Shown here: positions 8,917 to 17,422 of the stretch, piece after piece
Layout of the letters: each line of letters begins with the position of its first letter
Numbering within the stretch: the first letter of the stretch is position 1
Assembly: GCA_963810195.1 (NCBI GenBank)
Contig: CAWEMO010000004.1
Coordinates: 186,001-250,000, forward strand
From: Chersky-840 sp963810195
GTDB taxonomy: Bacteria > Actinomycetota > Acidimicrobiia > Acidimicrobiales > UBA8190
DNA length: 64,000 nt
Reading direction: 5' to 3'
The notes under the pieces: generated by a model
What the model saw: only the letters and a program-made list of their open reading frames with translations
Told to the model about the DNA's origin: nothing
Databases searched by the model: none
Made by a program: the position numbers and the translations under genes

Positions 8917-10019
8917 GCACCCCCATCCTCGAGCTCGAAAACGTCTCGGCGTCCTACAGCACGTACCGCGCGCTGTTCGGGGTGTCGTTGAGTGTCCCCG
9001 AAGACGGGATCATCGCCCTCGTGGGCTCGAACGGCGCCGGGAAGTCGACGCTGGCCCGGGTGGTCTCGGGCCTGGTGCCCGTGAGCGGCGGCACCATCCG
9101 CGTGGCCGGTGAGGACGTGAGCATGTACTCCGCCCACCGCATCGCCCGGTTGGGCGTGGTGCACGTCCCCGAGGGCCGTGCCATCTTCTCGTCGCTCAGT
9201 GTCGAGGAGAACCTGACGGTGAGCTTCAGCCGTCGGGTGGGGCGCAAGGGGACGTCCGAGGCGCTGGCGCGCGCGTACCGGGCGTTCCCGGTCCTGGCCG
9301 AGCGCCGCAAGCAGCTCGGGGGGACGCTGTCGGGTGGCCAGCAACGGATCCTTTCGCTGGCCAAGGTGCTGGCGGTCCCACCCAAGTTGCTCATCGTGGA
9401 CGAGCTCTCGCTCGGCCTGGCGCCGGTCATCGTGGACCAGGTCTACGACGGGCTGAATGCCATCCATGACGAGGGGTGCGCGCTCCTGGTCGTGGAGCAG
9501 CAGGTGGACCGCGTGCTCGCCATCGCGGACCGCGCCGTGCTCCTGGTCAAAGGCGCGGTGGCGTGGGAGGGGCCGGCCCGCGACGCACGCCCCACCCTCG
9601 AGGCCTGGATGCTCGGGGGAGGCCCGTCGGTGAACGGGGTCGCGGCGGTCTCCACCAACGGGGCGGGCCCCCAGTCGTATGTGGCCGCGCCGACGCTGGC
9701 GCCCCAGACGTTGCCGGACACGACACCACGGGCGGGCTCCGGCCCGCCGGCACAGGGTGGTCCCGGTGCGCAGGCGCCGAGCGGTCCCGGCGCGCAGCCG
9801 CAGGGGGGCTCTGCCGCATCGGCGTCCGCGCCGGCCCGCCCCGGTGCACCCGCGCAACCTGGTCCTGGCGGTGCTCCGCGGCCCGCGCAGTCTGGTCCCG
9901 GCGCGCCGGCCCCGGCCCAAAACGGCCCGGGCGCGCCCGCCCAGGGCGAGCCTCGGGACAGCACCGACCACCCGCCCGACCTCTGGGTGGTGGGGCCGAC
10001 CTTCCCGAACACGAACTGA
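8913..10019 (+). CDS. ABC transporter ATP-binding protein, LivF type, with long C-terminal tail
   Basis: Residues 1 to about 235 form a standard LivF ATPase: Walker A GSNGAGKS at 38-45, signature LSGGQQ at 140-145, and Walker B LLIVDELSLGLA at 160-171 (DEL instead of DEP). Residues about 240-350 are a Pro/Ala/Gly/Gln tail made of repeats like GPGAPAQ and GGPGAQAP. A final segment (DHPPDLWVVGPTFPNTN) looks structured. LivF proteins normally end near residue 235, so the tail is an addition of about 130 residues. The start is GTG 8913, overlapping the LivG stop. The tail-coding DNA is repetitive (about 9740-9950), which points to expansion by slippage. Confidence 0.88.
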   Translation: MSTPILELENVSASYSTYRALFGVSLSVPEDGIIALVGSNGAGKSTLARVVSGLVPVSGGTIRVAGEDVSMYSAHRIARLGVVHVPEGRAIFSSLSVEENLTVSFSRRVGRKGTSEALARAYRAFPVLAERRKQLGGTLSGGQQRILSLAKVLAVPPKLLIVDELSLGLAPVIVDQVYDGLNAIHDEGCALLVVEQQVDRVLAIADRAVLLVKGAVAWEGPARDARPTLEAWMLGGGPSVNGVAAVSTNGAGPQSYVAAPTLAPQTLPDTTPRAGSGPPAQGGPGAQAPSGPGAQPQGGSAASASAPARPGAPAQPGPGGAPRPAQSGPGAPAPAQNGPGAPAQGEPRDSTDHPPDLWVVGPTFPNTN

Positions 10020-10040
10020 TCGAGAGCGAGGGCTGACCGG

Positions 10041-10937
10041 ATGGGATTGCTCGACGACAGGGTGGCGGTGGTCACCGGCGCAGGCGGCGGCATCGGCCGT
10101 GAGATCGCACTCTGTCTGGCTTCGGAGGGGGCCCGCGTCGTGGTCAACGACCTCGGCACGTCCCTCGACGGTGCTGGTGCCGCGCAGGGGCCGGCGGCGG
10201 AGACGTGCCGGCTCATCGAGGACGCAGGGGGGAAGGCGGTCCCCAACGGCGAGTCCGTGGCCGACTTCGACGGAGCCGGACGCATCATCGACCAGGCGGT
10301 CGACACGTTCGGGTCGATCGACATCCTGGTGAACAACGCCGGCATCGTGCGCGACCGGACCTTGGTGAAGATGACGTCGGACGACTACGACGCCGTCATC
10401 GCGGTGCATCAGAAGGGCACCTTCAATTGCACGCGCCACGCCGCGCTCCACATGCGCGACGCTGGATACGGGCGCATCGTGAACATCACGTCGTCGGCCG
10501 GATTACGGGGGAACTTCGGCCAGAGCAACTACGGCGCGGCGAAGGCCGCCATCATGGGCATGACCTTCGTCTGGGCGCTCGAGCTCGGCAAGTACGGGAT
10601 CACCGTCAACGCGGTGGCTCCCGCCGGTCTCACCCGCATGACGGAGAACCTGTTCGGGGGGGCCGAAGCGCCACCCGACCAGGACCCCGCGCTCAACGCC
10701 CCTCTCGTGGCGTTCCTGGCGTCGGAGCAGGCGAGCTACGTGAACGGCCAGGTGCTCGGGCGCACCGGGTACGCGTACACCATCTTCCAGACGCCTCGAC
10801 AGGTCGCCGCGATGTGGCGCGACGGCGGGTGGTCGCCGGCCGAGGTGGCCGAGCACTTCCACGAGGTGCTCGGACAGCACCTCCAGCCGGTGGGGATGCC
10901 CGCGCACCCCCTGCTGGGTAAGAAGGACGGCGGCTGA
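10041..10937 (+). CDS. Short-chain dehydrogenase/reductase, (3R)-hydroxyacyl-CoA dehydrogenase-like
   Basis: This 298-residue classical SDR has a nucleotide-binding motif TGAGGGIG at 12-19, the NNAG motif (VNNAGIVRD), a catalytic Ser in NITSSAG and a YxxxK site in NYGAAKAA. The sequence start (LLDDRVAVVTGAGGGIGREIA) and the VVNDLG segment resemble the dehydrogenase domain of peroxisomal multifunctional enzyme 2 and mycobacterial Hsd4A. This suggests oxidation of a 3-hydroxyacyl-CoA or a steroid 17-hydroxy group with NAD. It is the last gene of the liv operon, 21 bases after LivF. The start is ATG 10041. A C-terminal extension of about 50 residues (after QTPRQVAAMW) is also seen in that subfamily. 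Confidence 0.85.
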   Translation: MGLLDDRVAVVTGAGGGIGREIALCLASEGARVVVNDLGTSLDGAGAAQGPAAETCRLIEDAGGKAVPNGESVADFDGAGRIIDQAVDTFGSIDILVNNAGIVRDRTLVKMTSDDYDAVIAVHQKGTFNCTRHAALHMRDAGYGRIVNITSSAGLRGNFGQSNYGAAKAAIMGMTFVWALELGKYGITVNAVAPAGLTRMTENLFGGAEAPPDQDPALNAPLVAFLASEQASYVNGQVLGRTGYAYTIFQTPRQVAAMWRDGGWSPAEVAEHFHEVLGQHLQPVGMPAHPLLGKKDGG

Positions 10938-10942
10938 GCCGC
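10930..10942 (+). terminator. Small hairpin with the stop codon in its loop
   Basis: GCGGC-TGA-GCCGC forms a five-base stem whose three-base loop is exactly the SDR stop codon (10935-10937). It lies between convergent genes. No U-tract follows, so terminator activity is only suggested. Confidence 0.35.
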
Positions 10943-10972
10943 TCCTACTGCGCCGCTCCTAACGAGCCGTTC

Positions 10973-11410
10973 TTACTGCGCCGGCTCGAGCACGACCACT
11001 GGGATCTCGCGGTCGGTGTTCTTCTGGTAGTCGTCGTAGGCGGGCCATGCGGCGGTGGCACGCGGCCACCACAGGGCGCGCTCCTCGGGACTGGCGCTGT
11101 GTGCTCGGAGCTCCATGACCTTCCCGCCGTCCTGAAGAGTCACCTGGGGGTCGGCCAGCAGGTTGAGGTACCACACCGGATGCTGCGGCGCGCCACCCAT
11201 CGACGCCACCACCACGTAGCGCCCGTCGTGCTCGACCCGCATGAGCGGGGTCTTGCGCACCGCACCGGTCTTGCGGCCCCGGGTCGTCAGGATGATGACG
11301 GGCTTCCCCTCGAGGGTTCCGCCTTCCTTGCCGTCTGTCGACTCGTACAGCGCCACCTGCTCGGAGATCGGGCCCCACGGGCTGGGTTCGTACGCTCCCT
11401 CGAATGGCAT
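10973..11410 (-). CDS. Nitroreductase-fold deazaflavin (F420)-dependent oxidoreductase family protein
   Basis: This 145-residue protein has the split beta-barrel of the Ddn/DUF385 family: GKPVIILTTRGRKTGAVRKTPLMRVEHDGRYVVVASMGG is the family hallmark, given here only as its position, residues about 30-70. The fold continues with WYLNLLADPQV and ends in EIPVVVLEPAQ. Members bind F420H2 and reduce quinones or nitro compounds, or modify fatty acids. F420 use is typical of actinobacteria. The start chosen is ATG 11410 (MPFEGAYE), because the homologous region begins there. The reading frame stays open further upstream, but that part has no family similarity. The gene is convergent with the SDR and monocistronic. 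Confidence 0.88.
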   Translation of the reverse strand: MPFEGAYEPSPWGPISEQVALYESTDGKEGGTLEGKPVIILTTRGRKTGAVRKTPLMRVEHDGRYVVVASMGGAPQHPVWYLNLLADPQVTLQDGGKVMELRAHSASPEERALWWPRATAAWPAYDDYQKNTDREIPVVVLEPAQ

Positions 11411-11639
11411 CGGCACGCTCCGTTCTGTCGGGCACGCGGTGCCCACCGTCGACGTCGCCCGGCCGACGGCGGGCCCGGGTAACGGGCACGTCAGAGTCTT
11501 GCACCTCCGAACGAGCTCGCTGCCACGGTGTCGGTGACGCCCGGTTGCACCAGCTCTCGCATGCATCAGGTTGCGACGCGCGCACCAGCTTCGGGCGCGC
11601 ACCAGCGTCCCGGGCGCGGCGATCGCCACCGCGCCCGCG

Positions 11640-12932
11640 TCAGCTGGTGTCGGTCTCGAACGGTGGTTGGGGCTCGGACGCGCCACCGGTGTCGGAGCGA
11701 GTCCCGATCTCCGCCGGTGGCTCGGTTGCGAAGGGGGTGCCGGTCTCGAAGGCCGCACCCCCGGGCGGGGCCCGCAACTCCCAGGCCCCGGGACCACCGC
11801 CGAGCTCGTAGCCCTCGTAGCTGATGAGGTCGTGGTGCCACCCACACACCCGGGCCAGGTTGTCGAGGCTGGTGGTCTTGCACACGACGTAGTCCACGTC
11901 GAAGTGGTGGTTCTGCAGGCCCTGGGCGACGTCGCACTCGGGCACCACGCAGGTGGGGTCGCGCTCTTCGAGGGCGCTTTGGACATGGGCGGGGACGGTC
12001 CTGCCCACGTGGCACACCGACACGACGTCCACGCCGTCGACGACGAGCGCCTTCACGGTGGCGTCCGAGAGCTGGCGACGGGCTACGGCCACCGGCACCG
12101 GCCCCACCCCGGGGATGACACAGGTCTCGCCCCCCTCGGCGTGGCCCCGGCGCAGCGCGGCGGCGTCGACCCGGATGCTCACCGTGGCCCGGGGTGATGA
12201 TGCCTTGGCCCCCCCGGCCGCCACCGCCTCGCCACACACCAGGGCCACCAGGGCGTCGGCCAGATAGGCGGCGGGAGGCTCGGGGTTCTGGGCCTTGCGG
12301 GCCCGGTGGAAGCGGGCGTCGGCCTCGGGGCGCAGCACCGAGAGGAGCGTGCCCCCGGCGTCGGGGGTGAGCCGGGCGTCGAGGCGGAAGGCCCCGTCGG
12401 GATCGGTCCAGTGCCGCACGGCGCGCGAGGCGCGGATGGCGTTGTAGCGGGCCAGCTCCTCGGCGACAGAATGTGCCCCGGCCCGCACCGAGGCGGCGGT
12501 GGCTTTGAGGCCCTTCAAGGAACGGGTGGCGGCCGCGTGGAGCAGCTCGGTCTCGGTGCGCGGGTCTCGGACCGCGGCCGAGGCGATGACTTTGAGCTGG
12601 GGGGCCGACAGCTCGCCCCGGCGCAACGCCTCGGAGGTCTCGGGCAAGCACCCCAAGGCGGCCGAGGTCTCGAGGGCCCCGATGGCCTCGCCCATGCCGG
12701 TGCCGGTGGTGGCCGCCATCCACGACGCCGCCGAGCGATGCCCGGCGTCGCGCCACACCATGGACTGGGCGGCCCGTTCGGCGTAGAGGACCTTGCCCGA
12801 CGCCCCCAGGCGCTCGATCTCGGCGAACAGCGCCACGAGCTCGGCGGCCTTGGCGCTCGTGACCCGGTCGGGGTCGGCATCGGCCAGATGGCGGGAGAGC
12901 TCCCGGCGGGCGTTGTCCAGAGCGGCGAGCAC
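11640..12932 (-). CDS. DUF222 / HNH endonuclease domain protein (13E12-repeat family)
   Basis: The protein has 430 residues. The N-terminal two thirds (about 20-300) match DUF222, with the typical SAASWMAATTGTGMGEA and RRGELSAPQLKVIA segments. The C-terminal part holds an HNH nuclease motif: CVVPECDVAQGLQNHH (two Cys spaced C-x4-C, then HH), followed by LARVCGWHHDLISYEGYEL. The tail of about 50 residues is low complexity. This family is abundant and often multicopy in actinobacteria, and is linked with mobile sequences, but no terminal repeats or other transposition genes were seen here. The start is GTG 12932 with only a weak ribosome site. Likely DNA-cleaving; biological role unknown. Confidence 0.88.
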   Translation of the reverse strand: MLAALDNARRELSRHLADADPDRVTSAKAAELVALFAEIERLGASGKVLYAERAAQSMVWRDAGHRSAASWMAATTGTGMGEAIGALETSAALGCLPETSEALRRGELSAPQLKVIASAAVRDPRTETELLHAAATRSLKGLKATAASVRAGAHSVAEELARYNAIRASRAVRHWTDPDGAFRLDARLTPDAGGTLLSVLRPEADARFHRARKAQNPEPPAAYLADALVALVCGEAVAAGGAKASSPRATVSIRVDAAALRRGHAEGGETCVIPGVGPVPVAVARRQLSDATVKALVVDGVDVVSVCHVGRTVPAHVQSALEERDPTCVVPECDVAQGLQNHHFDVDYVVCKTTSLDNLARVCGWHHDLISYEGYELGGGPGAWELRAPPGGAAFETGTPFATEPPAEIGTRSDTGGASEPQPPFETDTS

Positions 12933-13021
12933 AACGCCACTCTGCCATGGGGGTGTATCAGTACCCCCTGGGTGTCAATCGAAATACATGAGACGCGTGA
13001 GTCTCATAGGCCTGACGGGAC

Positions 13022-13222
13022 GAATGAGGTCGGGGAGGTCCGGGAGGTCCGAGAGGTCCGGGAGGTCCGAGAGGTCGGGGAGGTCCAGAGGTCGGGGAGG
13101 TCCGGGAGGTCCGAGAGGTCCGGGAGGTCCGAGAGGTCGGGGAGGTCCAGAGGTCCGAGAGGTCGGGGAGGTCCGGGAGGTCCGAGAGGTCGGGGAGGTC
13201 CAGAGGTCCGAGAGGTCGGGTG
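13022..13222. repeat. 9-bp minisatellite (AGGTCCGGG-type units)
   Basis: About 20 tandem copies of a 9-base unit, AGGTC(C/G)(G/A)(G/A)G, are mixed with a shorter 8-base variant AGGTCCAG. A higher-order pattern repeats every few units. The array fills most of the 317-base gap between the DUF222 gene start and the thiolase stop. On the thiolase RNA strand it reads as C/T-rich GACCTCC repeats. No gene is supported here; open frames across it are artefacts of the 9-base period. Confidence 0.92.
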
Positions 13223-13249
13223 AAGGTGCAGCAGCAGAGACGGGACGAA

Positions 13250-14425
13250 TCAGGCGTTGCGGGTGAGGATGTTCACCACCGAGACTCCCGATCCACGCCC
13301 GCCGACGTTGTGCTGTAGGGCGAAGCCCTGGCGGATCGCCACCTGGCGGTCCCCGGCCTCCTCCCGGAGCTGCCACCAGCACTCGGTGAGCTGGGCGATG
13401 CCCGTGGCGCCGATGGGGTGCCCCTTGGCCAGAAGGCCGCCCGAAGGGTTGACGGGGATGCGCCCGTCGAGAGCGGTCTCCCCCTCGAGCGAAGCGGGAC
13501 CACCCTTCCCCTTCTCCACGAAGCCCAGGTCCTCGATGTCGAGGATCTCGGTGATCGTGAAGCAGTCGTGGACCTCGGCCATGTCGAGGTCACGTGGACC
13601 GACACCGGCCATCTCATAGGCGCGACCCGATGCCAGGGTGGTGGCGGGGAGTCCCACGAACGTCGACTTCTCGTGGAGGTAGGGATGGTCGGTGGCCACC
13701 CCGAACCCCGCCACGTACACGGGCTTGTCCGTGAATTCGTGGGCGCGCTCGGCAGAGGTGAGGATGATGGCGGCGGCCCCGTCGGTCTGGGGGCAGCAGT
13801 CGAGCAGCCGCAGCGGGCTGCACACCATGGGGGAGGCGAGCACCTGCTCGACGGTGACCTCGCTCTGGAAATGCGCGTACGGGTCGAGACACCCGTTGTG
13901 GTGGTTCTTCACGGCCACCGACGCCAGCATCTCGGGCGTGGTGCCGAACTCGTGCATGTGTCGGGTGGCGAAGGGAGCGAACAGCACGGGCGCCGTCTCG
14001 CCGCGATTGTAGAGGGGGTGGCCCGCCGCGGCTCGGGCGAGCAACCCCTCTTGTGTGGACTTGTCCCGCATCTTCTCCACGCCGATCACGAGCACCACGT
14101 CGTGCACGCCGCTCGCCACCACCATGGCGCCGATGCGGAAGGCGTCGGATCCCGACGGGCAGGCGTTCTCGACCCGGGTGCAGGCGACACCGGACAGGCC
14201 GATGGCGCTCGGCACGGTGTTGCCCCCGATGCCCTCCTGGCCCCACAGCGTGCCCCTCTGCGTGGCGACGATCACGGCGTCGACCGCCGACTTGTCGAGG
14301 CCCTTGTCGACGCTCGCCAGCGCGGCGGAGAACGCGCCGGCCGCCATCTGCTCGTAGCTCTGCTCGAACAGCTCGCCCATCTTGATGAGGCCAGCTCCGA
14401 CGACGGCGACCTTGTTCCAGCTCAT
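13250..14425 (-). CDS. Thiolase / SCP-x-type lipid-transfer acetyl-CoA acetyltransferase
   Basis: This 391-residue thiolase has the SCP-x/Ltp layout. The nucleophilic Cys is C89 in ENACPSGSDAF. The HDCFT segment carries a catalytic His, and NPSGGLLAKGHPIGATG carries the second. It ends without the second Cys motif of classical FadA thiolases (CxGGGQ); the end reads LQHNVGGRGSGVSVVNIL, as in lipid-transfer thiolases. Its ATG overlaps the stop of the DUF35 fusion gene (ATGA at 14422-14425). This matches the Ltp2/DUF35 pairing known from steroid side-chain retro-aldolases. A thiolase or aldolase step on a bulky CoA ester is likely. Confidence 0.88.
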   Translation of the reverse strand: MSWNKVAVVGAGLIKMGELFEQSYEQMAAGAFSAALASVDKGLDKSAVDAVIVATQRGTLWGQEGIGGNTVPSAIGLSGVACTRVENACPSGSDAFRIGAMVVASGVHDVVLVIGVEKMRDKSTQEGLLARAAAGHPLYNRGETAPVLFAPFATRHMHEFGTTPEMLASVAVKNHHNGCLDPYAHFQSEVTVEQVLASPMVCSPLRLLDCCPQTDGAAAIILTSAERAHEFTDKPVYVAGFGVATDHPYLHEKSTFVGLPATTLASGRAYEMAGVGPRDLDMAEVHDCFTITEILDIEDLGFVEKGKGGPASLEGETALDGRIPVNPSGGLLAKGHPIGATGIAQLTECWWQLREEAGDRQVAIRQGFALQHNVGGRGSGVSVVNILTRNA

Positions 14426-15999
14426 CTGCCACCCTCCTGCGCAGCGCGGTCCTGTCCGGAACCTACCGTGACGTGGGCGTCCCCGCCGCCGTCGGCCCGG
14501 AACGCTTTGAATCCGTACACCGGGATGCCCCGCTCGAGGGCGTAGCGGCGCAGCGACAAGGTGACGACGTCACCGACGGCCAGATCGGCCGCATCGGCGG
14601 GAGAGCCCTGCACCATGAGCCGGGCACCGTCGTCGAGGTCGATGACCACCAGCGGCAACGGCGCCTGGAACGGCGGGGGCATGGTCTGGTTCACGACGAA
14701 GGTCTGCACGCGCCCCCGGCGCGCCAGCGATACCACCTCGAGCTCGTCCCCCCCGCACCCGGTGCAGGTGGGGTGGATCGACGGCGGGGTCGAGATCGTC
14801 CCGCACGCCTTGCAGCGTGCCCCGAAGAGCCCGAGCATCTCGGGGTTGCCCCGCACGAAGGCGGCGCCCCCTGGTGGAAGCCCCATCGGGATCGGGTCGT
14901 CCATCGGCTCGAGCTGGCCCCGGGCCCGCAGCGCCTCGGGATAGCCCACCCGCCTTCCCGTTCCCAGCCGGTCGACGGTCAGCGCGCCGGGCACGGCCCG
15001 CGCCACGTCGACGACGACGGCCGTGGCGCGCCCGCCGCCGTATCCGATCGTTCCGATCAGGCCCGTGATGCCCGGCGTGGTGCTGGCCGAGGATCCCGCC
15101 CCGCCCGACGATCCCGTGTCCGACGGTCCCGCCCCGGCCGCCGTGCCCGCACAGGCGTGGACCAGGCCGAGCAGGGCGCCGGCGGCCCCGGTGTCGCCGA
15201 GAGCGCCGTACACCGGTGCCGACGCCAGCGGGGCGCCGAGGCGCTTGGCCACCGCGGCGGCGAGCTTGCCGTCGGGGTCGGCGATGGCCCACGCGCCGAG
15301 AGGGGACGGGGCGTCCCCGGCCACGGCGCGTCCTGTCTCGGTGAGCAGCGGAACGAAGACCTCTTCGCGAAACAGGCGCGCGTCGTAGACATCACCGGTG
15401 GCACCGTCGCCGTCGGCCCGGTAGCGGTCGACGGCGGGCATGGCCCGGGTCGTCCGGGAGACGAGGCGCGCCGCGGGGGACGAGCCGTTCGTCGACGGTC
15501 CGTCGGAGCTCTCCGCGATGGCGCCCAGCACCATGGCCGCCGCTCCCGCGCCGGTGCTCGTCTCCCCGGCGGTCCCGAGCCCGGGCACGAGCGCGTCCGA
15601 CGTCACCACGAGCGCGACGCGGGCGTGACCGGCGGCGAGCGCGTCCCAGGCACCGAGGATCGCTTCCATCCCCGCGTGCGGCGAACCGCTCGACAGCCCT
15701 CCCCCGACGGTGCGGTCGAGCCCCAACGCGGTGGCCAGGAAGGCGTGGCTGGGCCCTTCGGCGAACGGCGGCCGGGCGGTGCCCCACCACAGCCCCGACA
15801 CCTCCGCCGGCGTCACCCCGGCGGCATCGAGGGCGGCGTTGGCGGCCTGCCACGCCAGGGTGAGAGTGTCCTCGTCCGCGTCGCACACGGCCACCGCACC
15901 GCGCCCTGCGCCCGATCCCCACGCCGTAGCGACATCGGCGGCCGCCAGGCGAAGCGACGGCGCAGCCGCGCCCACCCCGAGGATCGCGACCGGCTTCAC
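14422..15999 (-). CDS. HMG-CoA-synthase-like domain fused to a DUF35 zinc-ribbon/OB-fold domain
   Basis: The protein has 525 residues. The N-terminal part (about 1-360) resembles the thiolase-fold HMG-CoA synthase family (VAILGVGAAAPSLRL, then GLDRTVGGGLSSGSPHAGMEAILG). No clear nucleophilic Cys is visible at the usual place, where GSPHAG is found, so it may be non-catalytic. The C-terminal part (about 370-510) is DUF35: a rubredoxin-like ribbon CKACG...CTGCG and an OB fold. DUF35 partners stabilise thiolase-like retro-aldolases and bind acyl-CoA. It is cotranscribed with, and overlaps, the SCP-x thiolase. The start is GTG 15999 with a weak ribosome site. A complex with the thiolase is inferred. 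Confidence 0.82.
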   Translation of the reverse strand: MKPVAILGVGAAAPSLRLAAADVATAWGSGAGRGAVAVCDADEDTLTLAWQAANAALDAAGVTPAEVSGLWWGTARPPFAEGPSHAFLATALGLDRTVGGGLSSGSPHAGMEAILGAWDALAAGHARVALVVTSDALVPGLGTAGETSTGAGAAAMVLGAIAESSDGPSTNGSSPAARLVSRTTRAMPAVDRYRADGDGATGDVYDARLFREEVFVPLLTETGRAVAGDAPSPLGAWAIADPDGKLAAAVAKRLGAPLASAPVYGALGDTGAAGALLGLVHACAGTAAGAGPSDTGSSGGAGSSASTTPGITGLIGTIGYGGGRATAVVVDVARAVPGALTVDRLGTGRRVGYPEALRARGQLEPMDDPIPMGLPPGGAAFVRGNPEMLGLFGARCKACGTISTPPSIHPTCTGCGGDELEVVSLARRGRVQTFVVNQTMPPPFQAPLPLVVIDLDDGARLMVQGSPADAADLAVGDVVTLSLRRYALERGIPVYGFKAFRADGGGDAHVTVGSGQDRAAQEGGR

Positions 16000-16058
16000 A
16001 GGACGGGGCTCATGGCGACGGGGCTCATAGCGACGGGGCCTTCCTCAGTGGCGTCATG

Positions 16059-16172
16059 GAGTTGTGGCCATCGGGCGGGCGTCATGGAGTTGTGGCCATC
16101 GGGCGGGGGTCATCGGGCGGGGTCATCGGGCGGGGTCATCGGGCGGGGTCATCGGGCGGGGTCATCGGGCGG
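16059..16172. repeat. 14-bp tandem repeat (TCATCGGGCGGGG) at the end of an acyl-CoA dehydrogenase gene
   Basis: At least five copies of a 14-base unit containing TCATCGGGCGGGG run from about 16107 to 16172. They are preceded by two copies of a 28-base unit starting TGGAGTTGTGGCCATCGGG. Each 14-base unit carries TCA, which is TGA on the minus strand. The rightmost TCA (16162-16164) is the stop of the dehydrogenase. The minus-strand RNA here is C-rich. Confidence 0.9.
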
Positions 16173-17370
16173 GGGCCTTCCACCACGGGCCCTGGGGCAC
16201 CCGCCCGCCCAGCAGCGCGGTGCCGACGAAGTTGCGTTGGATCTCCACGGTGCCGGCCCCGATGCACAGGCCCCGGATGTCGCGATAGGCGCGCTCGACC
16301 GGATACTCCCGGCTGTAGCCGTAGCCGCCGAGGAGCTGGATGGCCTCGTCGCACACGTGCTTGGCGGCGAGGTTGCAGGCGATCTTGGCCATGGCGGACT
16401 CCAGGGGCGGGGGCGTGCCGTGGCGTCCCGCCATCACCAGCGCACGCTGCAGCAGGAAACGCGCCCCCTCGAGCTCGGTGGCCATGTCGGCGATCTTCCA
16501 CTGCAGGCCCTGGAGCTCCGACAGCAGCTTGGCCCCCACCTTGCGCTCGCGCATGTAGGCCATGGCGTATTCGAGCGCACCCTGCGCGGCGCCGAGGCAC
16601 ATCGCCGCGTTGCCGCACCGCTCGTGGTTGATGTGGGCGAGCAGCGTCTTGAGCCCGCTGTTGTCGGCCGGGTCCCCGGGCACGAGGACGTCGTCGGGCT
16701 CGATGCGCACGGCGTCGAAGGCGAGCTCGGCCTCGGTGCAGCCGCGCAACCCCATCTTGCGATGCGTGCCCGCCACGCTCACGCCCTCGGCCGCCAGGTC
16801 GACGACGACGGCGCCGATCCCTTTGCCCGTCCCGGCCTCGCTCCCCGGGAACCGGCACCACACCAGGCATGCCACGGCCTTGTGCCCGCCGGTGACGTAA
16901 TTCTTGTAGGCGTCGAGACGCCATCCCTCCCCGTCGGGGGTCAGGTGCGCCCGCATCGTGGTGGCCGCCGAGCCGGCGTCGGGCTCGGTGATGCCGATGC
17001 AGAACAGCTCACCCGCCGCGGCCTGGGGCAGCCACCGCGCCCGCAGGGCGTCATTGCCCAGATGCTCGATGGCGCGCGGCGGTCCGTTGAACACGAGCTG
17101 GCACAGGATCGCGCTCGACACGTCGACCCGGGCGATCTCCTCCAGGACGATGGCGGCTTCCACGTCCCCCATGCCCATGCCGCCGTACTCCTCGCCCACG
17201 GTGACGGTGAAGAGCTCGGCGCGCCGCAGGGCCTCGAGCGAGGCCTCGGCGAATTCCTCGGTCTCGTCCCAACCCGGCACGTGGGGGGCGATGTCGCGCT
17301 CGGCCACGTCCCGGGCCAGCTTGCGCAGCGCGGACCGGTCGTCGTCCTCGACGAGGTCGATCGCGCTCAC
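16162..17370 (-). CDS. Acyl-CoA dehydrogenase
   Basis: This 402-residue ACAD is close to the short/medium-chain type. It has the FAD signature ITEPDAGSAATTM, a Trp-rich beta domain, the C-terminal GGYGYSREYPVERAYRDIRG stretch and the IGAGTVEIQRNFVG end. That pattern is typical of enzymes using a catalytic Glu on the last long helix (the E of GTVEIQR is close to it). The start is placed at GTG 17370 (VSAIDLVEDDDRSALRK), where homology begins; the frame remains open upstream without similarity. It is divergent from the TenA-like gene across about 170 bases. Its stop codon is part of a tandem array. Electron acceptor presumably ETF. Confidence 0.88.
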   Translation of the reverse strand: MSAIDLVEDDDRSALRKLARDVAERDIAPHVPGWDETEEFAEASLEALRRAELFTVTVGEEYGGMGMGDVEAAIVLEEIARVDVSSAILCQLVFNGPPRAIEHLGNDALRARWLPQAAAGELFCIGITEPDAGSAATTMRAHLTPDGEGWRLDAYKNYVTGGHKAVACLVWCRFPGSEAGTGKGIGAVVVDLAAEGVSVAGTHRKMGLRGCTEAELAFDAVRIEPDDVLVPGDPADNSGLKTLLAHINHERCGNAAMCLGAAQGALEYAMAYMRERKVGAKLLSELQGLQWKIADMATELEGARFLLQRALVMAGRHGTPPPLESAMAKIACNLAAKHVCDEAIQLLGGYGYSREYPVERAYRDIRGLCIGAGTVEIQRNFVGTALLGGRVPQGPWWKAPAR

Positions 17371-17422
17371 GGGCGGGCCGTCCCAGGCGGCCCGGGCGCG
17401 CAGTGGCGTACGGGCAGCGGAC

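Noticed and set aside
10973..11986. Long version of the deazaflavin-type oxidoreductase starting inside the DUF222 gene region
   Set aside because: Similarity starts only at ATG 11410; the upstream part overlaps the DUF222 gene and has no family match.
11640..12932. DUF222/HNH gene as part of an insertion sequence or intein
   Set aside because: No inverted repeats, target duplications or transposase nearby. Family presence alone does not prove mobility.
13022..13222. CRISPR-like array
   Set aside because: Units are 8-9 bases, contiguous and without unique spacers. No cas genes nearby; none of the other arrays fits either.
12942..13266. Open frames across the 9-bp minisatellite
   Set aside because: Unit length divisible by three keeps frames open; the product is a three-residue repeat with no start signal or homology.
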